The position numbers were made by a program, and so were the translations under genes. DNA of 64,000 nucleotides from Ulva prolifera. Lineage: Eukaryota; Chlorophyta; Ulvophyceae; Ulvales; Ulvaceae. Every line of letters starts with the position of its first letter. Within the stretch, counting starts at the first letter, position 1. The stretch covers positions 4,733,810-4,797,809 of the forward strand of contig CM041197.1 of NCBI GenBank assembly GCA_023078555.1, read 5' to 3'. Below are positions 23,298-35,932 of the stretch, piece by piece. The notes beneath the pieces were generated by a model, which made no database searches, was not told the origin of the DNA, and saw only the letters and a list, made by a program, of their open reading frames with translations.

Positions 23298-26296
23298 ATG
23301 TCCCCCACACCCAACCCGCAGGAACTACTGCACAAGCACAAATCTGCACTAGCTAGCCATAAGCAGGCTTCTCGGGATGCCCGTCCGAGTACTGTTTCAG
23401 CTGACGAGAGTCACTTTCTGCGATCCCAAAGCGTACCTGATGCAGCCTCAGGCAAGCCCAGCCGCAGCCCCGACCTCTGCTCCAGCCCAAGCCAGAAACC
23501 AACCCGGAACTCGGTGTCATCTCAGCGTTACCAGTCCTCGAAGACGGCTTCCCGCTCCGATGTATACCACAGCGTTCCCGCTCGCAGCCCTTCCATAGTG
23601 CCTCGTTCACCTCAGGGTGCCCCTGACCACCCGGAATCTGCTAGCAATATTTCTCAAGACATCAAACCCGAGCCTGAGTCGCACATCAACATGAGTCCAG
23701 CAAAGGCGAGTGGTGCCGAGGCAGCTGCGGACGCCGTCAATGGCGCAGCTGCTGCTGTCAACATCACAGAAGCCGGACGCTCATCCGCAGCACCACGCCA
23801 CGCCGCTGCCCCTGAAGCCGCCGCGACACAGAAGCAGGCACCGGCATGGGAGGCCGCTGATACGGAGGTGCCAAGGCATCAGCATCCCAATGATGTACGT
23901 ACAGCTGGCGGGGAGCGCGGCGCCATGGCCGGCGACGATGACTCAGCGACGGTGAGCGATGCTGACGAGGACGCGAGCGACTCGGATGCGGCCGGCCGCA
24001 GGCGGCGCAGGTTCAAGGGCGTGCACCGGCCGCTGTGGTCGGCGTGGTGTGACGCCTACGCGGAGCTGCCAGACCTGCAGGGCGACGGCCGAAAGGTGCG
24101 CTGCGCCGGCGACAGGCACTCACTGACACTGGTGTCCTTGGAAGAACGCACACAAAACAAATCTGATCAGGTCCATCCTCACATCCACCCCCCATCCCTC
24201 CTGTAATGCTCTGTGGTTTGCTATGGTGTGCTATGGTGTGCTCAGCCATGCGATAACTCAAGCTCGTGTGGCTTCTCCCTCTGCCCACCCGGTTTCTTTG
24301 GAAGTCCCTGCAGTGGGGTTGTAGCTGACGGCCTGACGACGGTGCAGCCGGTGCTGGAGTTTCTCGGCAGCTTCACGTCGCCGCTGCTCGCGGCGCGCGC
24401 GCACGACGTCGCCGTGCTGCTCTGCGACGGCGACCCTAAAGAGCTCAACTTCCCGGCTGCGCAGTACCGCGAGGTGGCCTTCCTGCTGCGGCGGTGGCCG
24501 GACAAGCGCCTGCTGCGCAAGGCCGTGTGCTCTGCCACCGGCGACCACCTGCGCTCGCGGTGCGGCGCCCGGGCTCCGGCTTGCATCTGCCATGGAGACA
24601 TGGGCAGCACCAGCGCGATGCATGAATCCGTCCCGGACTCCGCAGCTGTCGATGTCCCTACGGATGGGACTACGGCTGCATGCATGCATGAATTTTTGGA
24701 GATGCAGTTATGTCTGTATTGCGTGTGGAACACAAGGTTACGATGGCGTTGTGGAGGTGTGTTGCCGGTCGCATTGAGCGCCGTGCGATGCATGCGTCTT
24801 CATAAACGTTGGAGTGCTGCATGCATGGGCACACAGGGGTCGGGCGGTGTAGGGACAAGACGAAGCGCAGCATGGGTGTGCAGCCGGCCGTGAATGGTAC
24901 GTTCGAGGTGCGCGTGCCGGCCAAGGTCTTTGCGATGCTGCCCGCGTCCGCGCGCGCCGGCGCGACGGCGGCAGCGGGCGCGACCGCGGCACTGGCCGTC
25001 GCCAAAGACGAAGCCGCGGCACGCTCGCTCACGGCCTCCGCCGTTGCTGCGGCGCGCAGCTACGGCTCGTACGGGCGCGTTGCCGGGATCCCCGCCGGCG
25101 CGCTTCGCGGCGCAGTGCCGGCAGATGTGGGAGCTGCTGCGGATGCCGATGATGCGAGCAGCGACGCCACACAGACACTGTCTGACTCCATGGATGCGGG
25201 CGGCCGGGCAAGGCATCCTGGCAGCAAGGGGAGGCGTGGCGAAGCTCCCCCGCGACCCACGCGCAGTGGAGGTATGCACCCATGGCTCCAAATGCTGCGC
25301 ATCTGACCGCCGCACATCATCAATGCCACAGTGATGCGGTGGTCTGCCGCCCCACACCAGCGACTCAGATGTGATCTGCACACGTGCATGTCACACAAGC
25401 ATCGTTTGTGTCATGAACGCTGGGGTACCGTGCAAACGCACCGTGCCGGTGCAGGGCCGCCCGCCGCTCTGACCAAGATCAAGACCGCGCCGGCGGCTGC
25501 GGGGCCTGCGGAGTGGCTGAATGTGCCAGAGCATAAGGCACTGTGGGCGCGGCGCCAGACATTCGAGGACCACGCAGACGCCCTGCAGGGCGTTCCGTGG
25601 ACTGCGCCGGCTCGGCTGGCACATGGGCGGTCAGATGGAGCGGCCGGGGGGGGAGCACAGCACAAAGCAGCCCAGCACACGACCACCGCAGAGGGCCACG
25701 CGCAGCCGCCTCCGGCCTTCTTCCCCAGCGCGCATGCATACATGCCAAATTCGAACGGTCTCGCCCCGCAGTGGCAGATGCTGCATGAGGTGCAGCTGCT
25801 GCTGAGCCACGGCGTGAGCCCGACGCACGTCGCGGCGATGATGGCCCAGGGGCACTTCAGCCCGGCGCTGGCCGCCGCGGACGCAGCTGCGGCCGCGGCT
25901 GGCGGCGGCGCCGCGGATTCCTGCGCGCGCATCATGGCCGACCTCCGTGCCGGGCCGGCCGCGCCGGCGAGCGGCGGCGCCGAGGCCGGCGCACAGGCCG
26001 ACATCGGTGACGGCGCCGACCGCAAGCCGCTCCTCGGCAGCATGAAGAGAGGGCGTGCGGTGACGGCAATGGAAGATTGCAGGCGTGAGGCGGCGGAGGC
26101 GGATGCAGCCGGGCTGCCGGTGCCGCTGCGTGACGGCGCGGCGGCATCGGAGGCGGGAGGCGGCCAGGGTGGTGGCGAGGAGTGGCGCGAGCTGCATGTG
26201 CCGACCGCCTTGAGCGGTGATGCCGCCGCCGCGGGCACGCTGCGGGGGCTGCGCTCTGAGCCGCGGTGCGAATTACGCCATGTTTCCCGGCCCTGA
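23298..26296 (+). CDS. AP2/ERF-domain DNA-binding protein
   Basis: Probable transcription factor. Exons 23298-24095, 24348-24524, 24884-25271 and 25455-26296 join with matching phases into 734 residues. The first exon begins MSPTPNPQELLHKHKSAL and is a long S/P/A-rich disordered region with acidic patches, then RRRRRFKGVHRPLWSAW, the first strands of one AP2 domain. The second exon completes it: EFLGSFTSPLLAARAHDVAV...KELNFPAAQY, equivalent to the canonical LGTF-AARAYD-LNFP block. The W of the usual YRGVR-W motif is kept as WSAWCDAY; the first two strands are longer than in plants. The rest is A/G-rich with no domain I recognise. A single AP2 domain places it with ERF-like rather than AP2-like members. 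The third exon's acceptor (24883) is chosen from phase and context. Confidence 0.78.
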
Positions 26297-28184
26297 GCGC
26301 ATTGGCAACCGTGTACATGCGAGCGTCCGCCGTGCGTGCGTTTGGTGCTTGTGTCTCACTTGTGTTGCACGCCAGGTCACGGCAGTTGTTGTCTGCATGG
26401 CGGAGGGGGGACATCAGCCGTTGCGCATCTTGGCATGGTGCGCTTTGGTGTTCCGCGGAGCTGTAGCACACCGATCCGCGTGTGCTCGAGCGCCCCACTG
26501 ATGCACAGTCTGCTGAACATGCGGGTAGTCAGTCCTTAGGCTTGTGGTAGGCCTGAGGGACCCCGCTCTGGCGTCAAGATCCCCCCCCCCCCCCCCCAAG
26601 TCTACCATTTAGAACAGCACATGGGCAACCGTTTGGAACGGACCCTTCAGAATGGTCCATCTCAAGTATCCGTCTCGAGTATCGATGCCTGGCATGGGCG
26701 TTCGCGCGCACCAACATCTCTGCGCTGGCTGCAAAGTCGCCTTGATAGCATTCGAGTGTGTTGTGGATGAACGGTCTGAAGCTGCTGGATGCTGTTGGCT
26801 GATGGTTTCCGCTACCTGTCCGGGCGCAGGACAAAGGTTGGTAGTACTGGCGGTGCGGGACGATCGGACACCGCTGTTCACGTGGTGCGTGCCTGCAGGG
26901 GTATCTCGGTCGCGGCGCTGCATGCAGTGCGCGATCGCGCAAGGAAGGTTGCACACGACTGCTCACTTGTGTGATGGCCGCGGGGGTGCTGGAACAGGCA
27001 AGGGACTGTGGAGCACAGCACATCGTGGCTCGCAGGTGGGAGATGCAGGGACGGGCCTGGGCGAAAGTGAAAGCTGATAATTGCATTGTTGTACACGGCC
27101 GGCTCTGTGGACATCCCGTGGAGAGGTACTTGGTCACTGAACAACGTGTGGGGGATATGGATGTGACAGGTGGGCCCGTTGACGGAGCGTATGCGCCGCT
27201 GGAGTGGACGTGCTCCTTGGGATCGGGGTTTCTGTGTTCCCGGGGAGCGGATGCTGGATGAGACGTGCGCTCACAGCAAACGGAGCTGCTGCAACGTGTT
27301 GTAGGAAGTTGCCGAGCGCTCCAACCAATCGCTGTAGAATGGCTTGTTCACAATCGTTTTGGAATGGCTGGTGCAAGGCTGTCAACAGCTGGTCGCTGTG
27401 CTTCGAGCCTTACGCATCTCAGCACCAATGATCGAGCAGAATGTGTCGCGTCTGGAGTTGGGATTGCACCAAGTGATCATACTAGACTTGCGTTTGTCTT
27501 ATGGGGATATCGTTGTGCTGCAATTTGGCTTCGTGACGTACAGTTGTATTTCATCATTTGGTTTTAGCAGCAGCCACGAAAGTCCCAGGCAGTTCGGCTA
27601 ATTAGGAATTCAAAGCTGCCGCGACATGGCCGCTACCCCCCTGGGATCAAAGGTGAGACCATGCGAAAGTGGATGTGGCTGAAAAAGATGTCTGCTTGTG
27701 CCATCAGAGACACAGAGGCGGGCAAGAGACTTTGCCACCTCGTAGACTATGGAGCATGCGAAGCGGATGAGTGCCTGTGCTTGGACCCTCTGTGCATGAG
27801 AGAGCGCCTACTTTTCTGCACACAGGCTCACAAGGAACAACTAAATTGATTTTGCTGTGTGGCCGCGGTGGTACCTGTCTTTCCAGCTCTTCTCTTGCAT
27901 GTGTGAGATGAAACAGCAATTGCAGCGTTGACCTATGATATTCTCAAAGGTCAGTATGCTGAGTCCGTCAATAGAAAAGCACAGCAAGTATACATATGGA
28001 GACGCCGTTGCTTTTGATCACGTTTGTTGCCTCCGCGCTGCTTTAAAGAATAAAATATATATTTCACAGACGACGTGACGTATCGCACCGTCACCACTGC
28101 CTCAAGTTGAGTTGCAAAGTTGGCCTCAAGATGTAACGAAGGATCGCCTTCGACAATAGCTTGTACAGATGTCGTTCCCTTCTC
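26297..28184. other. Intergenic region
   Basis: Probably begins with the 3' UTR of the AP2/ERF gene. A 17-base C run lies at 26581-26597. Open frames at 27344-27601 (+, 85 codons) and 27661-27849 (+, 62 codons) are protein-like in places but unsupported by family, splice or paralog evidence. Confidence 0.35.
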
Positions 28185-28408
28185 ATCAAGACAACCATTA
28201 TGCAACCGGAGGTCGCCAATGGATGCAGACCGTTCCGGTCGCAGCCAGGCGTTGGGATTCACCAGGACTGGTGAACCATTCGATTTGATGATAGTTCCTA
28301 GAGATTTGCAACGCCAGCTGTGAGCTTCGTGTTGCCGTGTGGTCTCGTCTGCAAGTGGAAACGTATCTGACCTCCGTAGCGTTGTATTTTTGGGATACAG
28401 TTTCTGGC

Positions 28409-30760
28409 ATGCGGGCCTCGTCTGTTGCCTGCGGTAACGGCGGCAACGCTCAGTGCATTCCATCGCCAGAAGCAAAGAAAGACTCAACAACATCTGAAGT
28501 AGTTTCAGTGGTGGCGACCGTTGTGCCATGGGTTTGCAAGCGGATGGGGTACGACGAGAAAGTCTTGTGTCAGAGGGTCGCAGCAAGCTGGTTCGTTCTA
28601 CTTGTGGCGTTCCCGCTTCACTGGGTCACAATCATCCTATTGGTGTGGCATTTTCCATAACATACTCGCCATTGCCCCCCCGTTTTGTAGGACTGGTTCT
28701 GTCGTCTCTTGCCTCGGCATCCTGCCGCTGCTATCATGCCAGATTATCGCCTCTTAGACATACATAGACATACATAGATATAGGCATAGACTTCACGGCT
28801 AAAACGAAATGACGGGCATGTGCCTCACACTGGTGTTGCAGGTTACATTTTCGGTCACGGAACCAGATGGGACCCTTGGTTCCTCCTGGTCATCATTCCA
28901 CACAGCTTGAACATGCTCGTCCACTCCCCGCTGAGCCTGCGTTATGGCATCAAGCAGTTAAGTTCAAGCTGGATCGAGACGATATGGGGCGTGATGTTCG
29001 CACATGGCGCAGGGTACTGCTTGCTCGGTTTATGTCTGATTGGCTTCCTGTCCAATGCAGTCAACCTCCCATTTGACAGCATGACCTGGACATCGTTAGG
29101 CTTATTCGTGGTGGTGAGCTACGCTGCGCTGCTACATATCATAGGGCTTCTCTATGAAGGATGCAGCTGTGATGGCATACATTACCTCACAGGTCAAGGC
29201 TGGCACATCATTGCAGGCATGGCAGTAGCCAGATGCACCAGGCAGCTGCAAGACACACAATACTGCACAATTACATGCACATCGGCATGCATTTCACCGT
29301 TTCCGACCATGAGCGGTTCAACTGCAGGCTCCACTGTTGGTCATCGTGGACCGCGTCACCAACTATGGCCCAACAGCGGTTCGAGCAGGGAACACTCCAA
29401 TCTCCATCCTTGTGGTCAGTGTCAGTAATGGTGTGCATCTAGTCGACCCTGTGGCTGACTTCGCCTTGGGATTCCAAGTGCTGCAACAAGCCCAGACTGG
29501 CGTTTGCCCATGGCACCAAGGGGAGCAGCTGACACAGCCGCCAGAAGGCACGCAATCGGACTGCAGGGCGCATCGTGTGATAGCCTGGACTGTCATGACT
29601 GCATCAGTCCTGGATCTCCTGATGGTTGCAGCTTACATACATGTTCTGAAGCCTGCATTCAAGGTGGGCATGCAGGCCCCAATGTGTTTGGCACTATGTT
29701 GTGTCTCGACATAATGGTGGCACTTCCTGCAAACAACAACGCCCTGTTCCTGCAACAATTTATCTGTTGACGCACCCCTCTTGACCTTCCGGACGTCGTC
29801 CGCAGAAAATACCAGACACAACGAAGCAGGCTCTTGCAGAGGTTGCCATGCTGTTATGTGAAGTCTGCATCATGATATCTGTTCTAATCGTCTCCCACTA
29901 CAGTATGTTGGAGCCAAGCACTGACACTTTGGGCAGAGATACTGGAAGGTATGTACCCAGCTTGTACTTGCATTGGACTACATGCATGCAATCCAAGGAA
30001 TCACACCCGATATACCGCGATCCTGGAGGAGACCAGTATTATCTGCGACTGTGCCTGGCTCTGTGGTTGCCAATCTTGGTTCTGCCGAGGTTTGACAGCC
30101 GTTGAAGAGTGCTGCACATGCACATCATGCCACACGGCATGTTGTGGCACATTTTCTGTTTCAAAAACCCCTTTGGAAGCCCACTTTTGCAATGTGTGGA
30201 CCAGGTCATGCATTCATGTCACGACCTCTATCGTATTCCCATGTACAATGGCGAGGTGACCAGTGCTGTTCGGGTACCATCTGTACATGGTTCTGCGCCG
30301 CTGCAGGGACTTGGAACGCTACACGATCGTTTGCAGCATCTCCACCTTTACATGCCTCATCACCACGATCATTATGCTCGTCGTGCCTGCATCGTTCTGG
30401 CAGCGGCTGGAGGCTGAGGGTGCCAGGTCAGCGGTGGAGCAGGTGTTACTGGGCATCAGCATCTACGCCCAGGCAGCTGTGAAGGTGGGAGCCACTTCAT
30501 GGCATCGCATGCAGATGAGAATCCGAGCAGTCGACAGTCTCCAAAGCGACACCGGCCTTGATCACCCTCCTGGCGTTAACGCTGCAAGCGGTGGTAGCAC
30601 TGATGCCACTGGCGGCATTGATGCTCTGGGTGTGGCTGCAACAAATGAAGGGCGGCACAGTCTCAATGTGGATAGCTGCACCTTTGTCGCTGTGCCAGAG
30701 ACGGGGGCCGCATGGCCGGTGGATCATGGGAGGCTAGACCCTGACGGTGGGAAACATTAG
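28409..30760 (+). CDS. Multi-pass membrane protein of unknown family, copy A
   Basis: I do not recognise the family. Exons inferred by alignment to copy B: 28409-28642, 28842-29113, 29328-29663, 29806-29948, a short one near 30035-30100 (uncertain), 30264-30760. Hydrophobic segments: ASWFVLLVAFPLHWVTIILL, WFLLVIIPHSLNMLV, GYCLLGLCLIGFL, a helix near GLFVV, VIAWTVMTASVLDLLMVAAY, a stretch in exon 4, and STFTCLITTIIMLVVPASFW, about seven in all. The best conserved soluble parts are IVDRVTNYGPTAVRAGNTP and RLEAEGARSAVEQVLL. The tail is polar. Exon 2 lacks one base at its start relative to copy B (28842), which would break the frame with the donor used by copy B; so this copy may be decaying, use another splice site, or contain an error. 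Confidence 0.62.
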
Positions 30761-31303
30761 ACTCATATGGTCTAGCCGCACTGGGCATCGATGGCGGCGT
30801 CTGGTGCAGCCACATTGTTGACGCACCTGACTGTTGACGACACATGTACAGTAGCGATCTACGCATCAAGTCCAGACAAGATCACGAGTTTTGGACTGAG
30901 TCAAAATACGTAGCTACTCGGTGACAGTAGGGTGATTGACCTGTTGTGTTCAGGGTGCACTATGCAGTGCAGAACGTTCGACATATCAAGGGACCAGGGC
31001 AGGTGCAGTGAATCGCATCAGGGCCGGGGGTCCGAATACTGCGCGGGCTTGGGGCCGAGTGAATCAGTGTTCAACAGGCTGTAAACGTTTGCACAACCCA
31101 CGTATGATGACGTCAACACTGACTGTATCAGTGGGCCGCAAGGCATGTCAGACCTGACAAGTGTGTACGTATCAAGGAAAAGCCGCCCCTTGATACGGCC
31201 TCGATAAACACAAGCTTGTACGTGCCAGCCTCGGCTTCGCCAGCCCTTGCTCAACACAGCGCCTTGGCACATGAGTCATGTGACATGATGCACAAAACAG
31301 AAG

Positions 31304-31977
31304 CGCTGCCCCGCTGATGGCACGCCATGCGGGCAAGGCAGTTTTGACGGGGCTGGCCAGCCGGCAGTCCCGTACAATGACCTCACGCCGCTCACAGGCC
31401 ACCCGGCCTAAGCGGCGCTGCGCGCCCGCCCGGGCTGCCTGATGGGCGACCGTCGCTGCGTGCGCTCACCGTGACGGCCTGGTCCGCTTCATCGTAGGGG
31501 CGGCCCTGGCGTGCCGCGCTTCGCCGATGTCCTCACCGTGCGTCTACGTGTGGTCCGGGGGCACAGCCGGGTGGTGTGGGCAGGCTGGGCTGGACTTTGG
31601 GGGGTTGCGGGTGTGGGTTTGCGGGTGGGCGGGGTGGTGTGCAGGGGCTGGGCGGGGTGGGTTGTGCTGGGGGAGGCGGGGGCCTCCCCGAGGCGGGGGT
31701 TGTTGTAGGGGTTTCTTTGCTCGGCTGCCTTGGCTGCGTGTGCTTTCTTTCGGGGCTCTTGCGCCTGGCTGGTGGGCGGGGTGCGGGTGGGGTTGAGTGT
31801 GTGGGTGTGCTTGTGGGTTTGTGTGGTCTTGTGTGTGGCTGTGTGGCTGTGGCCGGCGCGAGTGCTGGCGGTGCGTGGGTGTGTTGGGTGTGTGGTACGT
31901 GTGGCTTGTTGCGTGGTGTGCGGTTCCCCTGGTTGCTGCTCGAGGTGCTACCTGCCTTGCTTGCTTTGTCCATGTAA
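31304..31977 (+). mobile_element. Family 1 retroposon, longest copy (674 bp)
   Basis: Inserted into unit A of the tandem duplication and absent at the matching point of unit B (about 35640), so the empty site is known. Flanked by cacaaaacagaag at 31291-31303 and 31978-31990. It ends CTTTGTCCATGTAA and shares its 5' half with 5677-6319 around CAGTCCCGT, ATGACCTC and ACAGGCCA.CCGGCCT, extending about 70 bases further 5'. The interior is G/T-rich simple sequence with no conserved frame. Confidence 0.82.
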
Positions 31978-32843
31978 CACAAAACAGAAGTCCTGCTGCT
32001 CTTTCCTGCCACATATGCGACTGCGCGCTACTACCTTACATGCGAGATGACACCGCATTCTTGCCATTCTCGCTCATGCTCCACGCACAGACATACCACT
32101 GCAGCCGCATCGGCAGCCTACACTGCCGTCCATCAAGCCGACCATGCCTGCAGACGCCCATACCTGACAGGCATACCACTGCAGCCCATATGGATATCTC
32201 ATTGCAACCATGCACCGCAACTACACCCGCACACCGCCCGTGTCCCCGCTTCCACAACCATCACAGGAACGGCGAGCACATCCGAAGCTTTTGCGAAGCG
32301 CGCCCGTGGAGAAGCAAGACCTCACTACTAGTCTCAGCACACGGATCCCTAAATTTTGTGCAGCTGCAGCTGTAGACCACACCCTGTGATGCCTCAAGGC
32401 GCAACAGGGCTCAAAGCTTTGCCACACGTGCATCAGCACGCCACCGCCTGAGCATCACCACAGCCATCGGGGAGCCGGCTGACGGAGGCACGGCGACGTG
32501 GAGACCACACGGGGACGCCGCGGTGGCGCCTCAGCCATCCGAGTGGCCATTCGAGCAGAGCGCACATTCTGGCCGCAGCTCAAAACCGGCTGCGGCAGTG
32601 CCGACAGGGCCGGCTGCTCTCTGTCTACCTCAATCTCTTTCCATCAAGCCAGTCATGATATAACCGGAGGTCGCCGATAGACATGGACCGTTCCGGTCTC
32701 AGCCCGGTGTTGGCATGCATCAGAATTGCTGAACCATTCGCTTTGACGGCAGTTCTTAGAAATTTTAAGGCTGGCTGTGAGCTACGTGCATGCGTATGGT
32801 CTAGTCTGTAGGGGAAGCTCCGTGGTATCGTGCAGTCTCTAGC

Positions 32844-35113
32844 ATGCGAGCCTCGTCCGTTGCAACAATTGCCTGCGTTGACGGCGGAGACGCAAAATGC
32901 ATTCCATTGCCAGAAGCAAACGAATGTCCTAAAACATCCGAAGAAAATGCATTGGCGGCGACCGTTGTGGCATGGGTTTGCAAGCGGATGGGGTACGAAG
33001 AGAGCGTGTTGTGCCAGAGGGTCGCAGCAAGCTGGTTCGTTCTGTTTGTGGCATTCCCGGTTCACTGGATCACAGTCATCCTGATGGTGCGAATGAATCC
33101 GTAATGTGCCGGCCGTCCCTCCCCCCCCCCCCCCCCTGCTTCGTCGGTTCTGCGGTTGTCTCGTGCCTTGGCATCTTGTTCTGTTGTCGTACCAGAATAT
33201 TGCTGCTGCTCAGATGTACAATAAACACCTGGACTGCCAAACCCAACAGCAGCATGTGGCTCACACCGGTGTTGCAGATTTACATTCTCGGACACGGAAC
33301 CGGATGGGAGCCTTGGTTCCTCCTGGTCATCATGCCAAACAGCCTGCATATGCTTGTCCATTCCCCGCTGAGCCTGCGTTATGACATCAAGCAGCTGAAT
33401 CTGAGCTGGATTGAATTCATATGGGGCGCGTTCGTACATGGTGCTGGGTACTGCACGCTCGTGCTGACTCTAGTTGGCTTCCTGTCAAATGCAGTCAACA
33501 TCCCATTCAACAGCTTGACCTGGACATCAGTTGGATTATTCGTGCTGGTGAGTCGCTCTGCACTGCTTTATGGCAGTAAGACTTTACGATTGAGGATGCG
33601 GCTGTGATGGCATACATTATCTATCAGGTCAAGGCCGACACGTGTGCACATCGTTGCAGTAATGGCAGCGTCTAAACAATGCACCAGGCAGTTGCACGAC
33701 ACACAACACAAGGGGAACAAAGCTCTACTGTGTCCCACCATGCCTTTGACTGCAGGCTCCACTCTTGGTCATCGTGGACCGTGTCACCAATTACGGCCCA
33801 ACAGCAGCTCGAGCAGGAAATACTCCAATTTCCATCCTTGTGGTCAGCGCCAGCAATGGTGTGCGTCTAGTCGACCCTGTGGCTGACTTCGCCTTGGGGT
33901 TCCAAGTGCTGCAACAAGCCCAGACTGGTGTTTGCCCGTGGCACCGTGGAGATAATCATACACAGTTGCTGGAAGGCCCGCGAACAGACTGCAGGGCGCA
34001 TCGTGTGATAGCCTGGACAGTCATGACGGCATCAGTCCTGGATCTCCTGATTGTTGCAGCTTATATACACGTGCTGAAACATGCCTTGAAGGTGGGCACG
34101 TCCCTCAATGTGCTTGTCACAATATCTGTCTGGGCACAGTAGTGGTACCTTGTGCCGCCTCGAACATCCCGCAACAGCTCCCTGTTTGAACCCCCTGAAC
34201 TTTCCGGACGTTCTACGCAGAGCATTCCAGACACGGCGAAGCAGACTCTTGCCGAGGTTGCCATGCTGTTTTGTGAGGCGTCCATCATGATATCTGTTTT
34301 GCTCACGTCCCGCTACAATTTGTTGCAGCCAAGCACTGACGGGGGCAGAGGTACTGGAAGGTATGCCCTGCGCTGCACACTCATAACAGTCCATGCACAG
34401 CCCCATAGTGTCAAGGCCTGGAACCGCAGGAGTCAAGTATAATCTGTGGATATTCATGGATCTGCTGGAGCCGAAGCTTTCGCTGAAGTTTGACAGCAGA
34501 CAAACAGGGCTGCACGTGCATCCCATGCCACATGGCATAATGGCAAGCATCCGCTATGCATCAGCCAATTCTTACAATGAGTGACATCAAGTCTTGCAAG
34601 CATACCACTACAACTATGGTGTATCGATGTACGGCGGCGGGACTACTAGCACTGCTCGGGTGTCACATGCACAAAGTAGGTTGCCGCTGCAGGGACTTAC
34701 AAGGCTACGCGGTCATGTGCAGCATCTCCACGTTTTGCTGCCTCGTCATCACAACCATTATGCTCATCGTGCCTGCGTCGTTCTGGCAGCGGCTGGAGGC
34801 TGAGGGTGCCAGGTCGGCGGTGGAGCAGGTGTTACTCAGCATCAGCATCTACGCCCAGGCAGCTGTCAAGGTCGGTGGCACTCAATTGCAGCGCATGCAG
34901 AGTCGCAGATCGCAGATGAGGGCTTTCAACTCCGTCGCTCTGCAAAGTGGCGCTGACCTCACTCTTCCTCCTGGCAGTAATGCTGCAATGACTGGTAGCA
35001 CTGACGCCTCTGATGGAGGGCAGCATCATGTCAATGTGGACGGCCGCGCCTCTGCCGCTGCGCCAGAGGCGGGGGCCCCATGGCCGGATGATCACGGGAG
35101 GCTGGACCCTTAG
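32844..35113 (+). CDS. Multi-pass membrane protein of unknown family, copy B
   Basis: Paralog of 28409-30760. Exons 32844-33086, 33278-33547, 33756-34091, 34221-34360, a short exon near 34440-34500 (uncertain) and 34650-35113. Copy and partner differ by whole codons in exons, for example GVMFAHGAG in A against GAFVHGAG here, which supports coding. The first exon starts MRASSVA and holds KRMGY, then the first helix ASWFVLFVAFPVHWITVIL. The last exon holds STFCCLVITTIMLIVP followed by SFWQRLEAEGARSAVEQ and a polar tail rich in G, A and D. All resolved exons keep frame, so this copy looks intact. A channel, transporter or receptor role cannot be decided from sequence. It lies tail to tail with the RAP gene. 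Confidence 0.68.
33120..33136. repeat. Poly-C run in intron 1 of membrane-protein copy B
   Basis: About 17 C just downstream of the first donor; absent from copy A, which has only a short C run near 28675. Confidence 0.8.
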
Positions 35114-35932
35114 ATTGCATAACATCAGCTTTACATGGTTCAGCCCCAGTGGGGTTCAGCCCCAGGGATCGATGTTGGCAGCTACTGCAAACACAGCTGA
35201 CTGTGGATGACTGCATAAGCGATCTGTGCATCAAGTCTAGACAAGATAACGAGGTCTGATTTGAGTCAAAATCCGTAGCTACTCGGTGACAATAGGGTGA
35301 TTGACATCTCGTGTTCAGCAAGGACTGTGCAGTACCAACGCGGGTACTCTGCAGTGCAGGACGTTTTCGAGGCACTAGTGTTGCTGCAGCGAATAACATC
35401 AGTTCTAGGGAACATGGTCTGAATTCCTTGCGGGCTTGGGTGTGAGTGGGTAGGTGTTCATCAGCCTGTGAACTTTCGCACAATCCACCTGCAAGACCCC
35501 TGACTGAATCAGTGAGTGACAAGGCCTGTCACACCTGACATGCATGTATGGACCATTGCTCCTTGAAACGCGCCTGGCTGAACACCCAACTATGCGAGCC
35601 AGTCATGCTCTGCCAGCCCTCGCTCAGCACAGCAGCCACATACGACTGCCCGACACTACATTACACGAGAAACGACAACGCCATTCTGGCTCTTGCTCCA
35701 CGCATGGACATCCCACTGTAGCCGCATCAGCAGCCTACACTGCCATCTATCAATCCGACCAGTCACCGATACCTGAGCGCAGCCTATCTCATTGCATATG
35801 AATTCATATGGGTGGTTTGAACCGCCGCCTCTGCACCCGCGCACCGGCCGTGTCCCCGCTTCTACAATCATCACAACTCTTGTGAACAGCGAACACATCT
35901 GACGCTTTTGCGAAACGCACCCGTGGGAAAAC

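Larger units (their letters stand above)
28185..32640. repeat. Tandem duplication, unit A
   Basis: Homologous to unit B (32640-36245). Both units start with AACCGGAGGTCGCC and GACCGTTCCGGTC, then carry the membrane-protein gene, its 3' flank and a degenerate block (32000-32634 matching 35640-36244). That last block is the 3' flank of the RAP gene in unit B, ending at ctgctctctgtctac just beyond the RAP stop codon. Unit A is longer because of the retroposon at 31304-31977. Substitutions and indels are frequent in non-coding parts, so the event is old compared with the 1-3172 duplicate. Confidence 0.8.
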
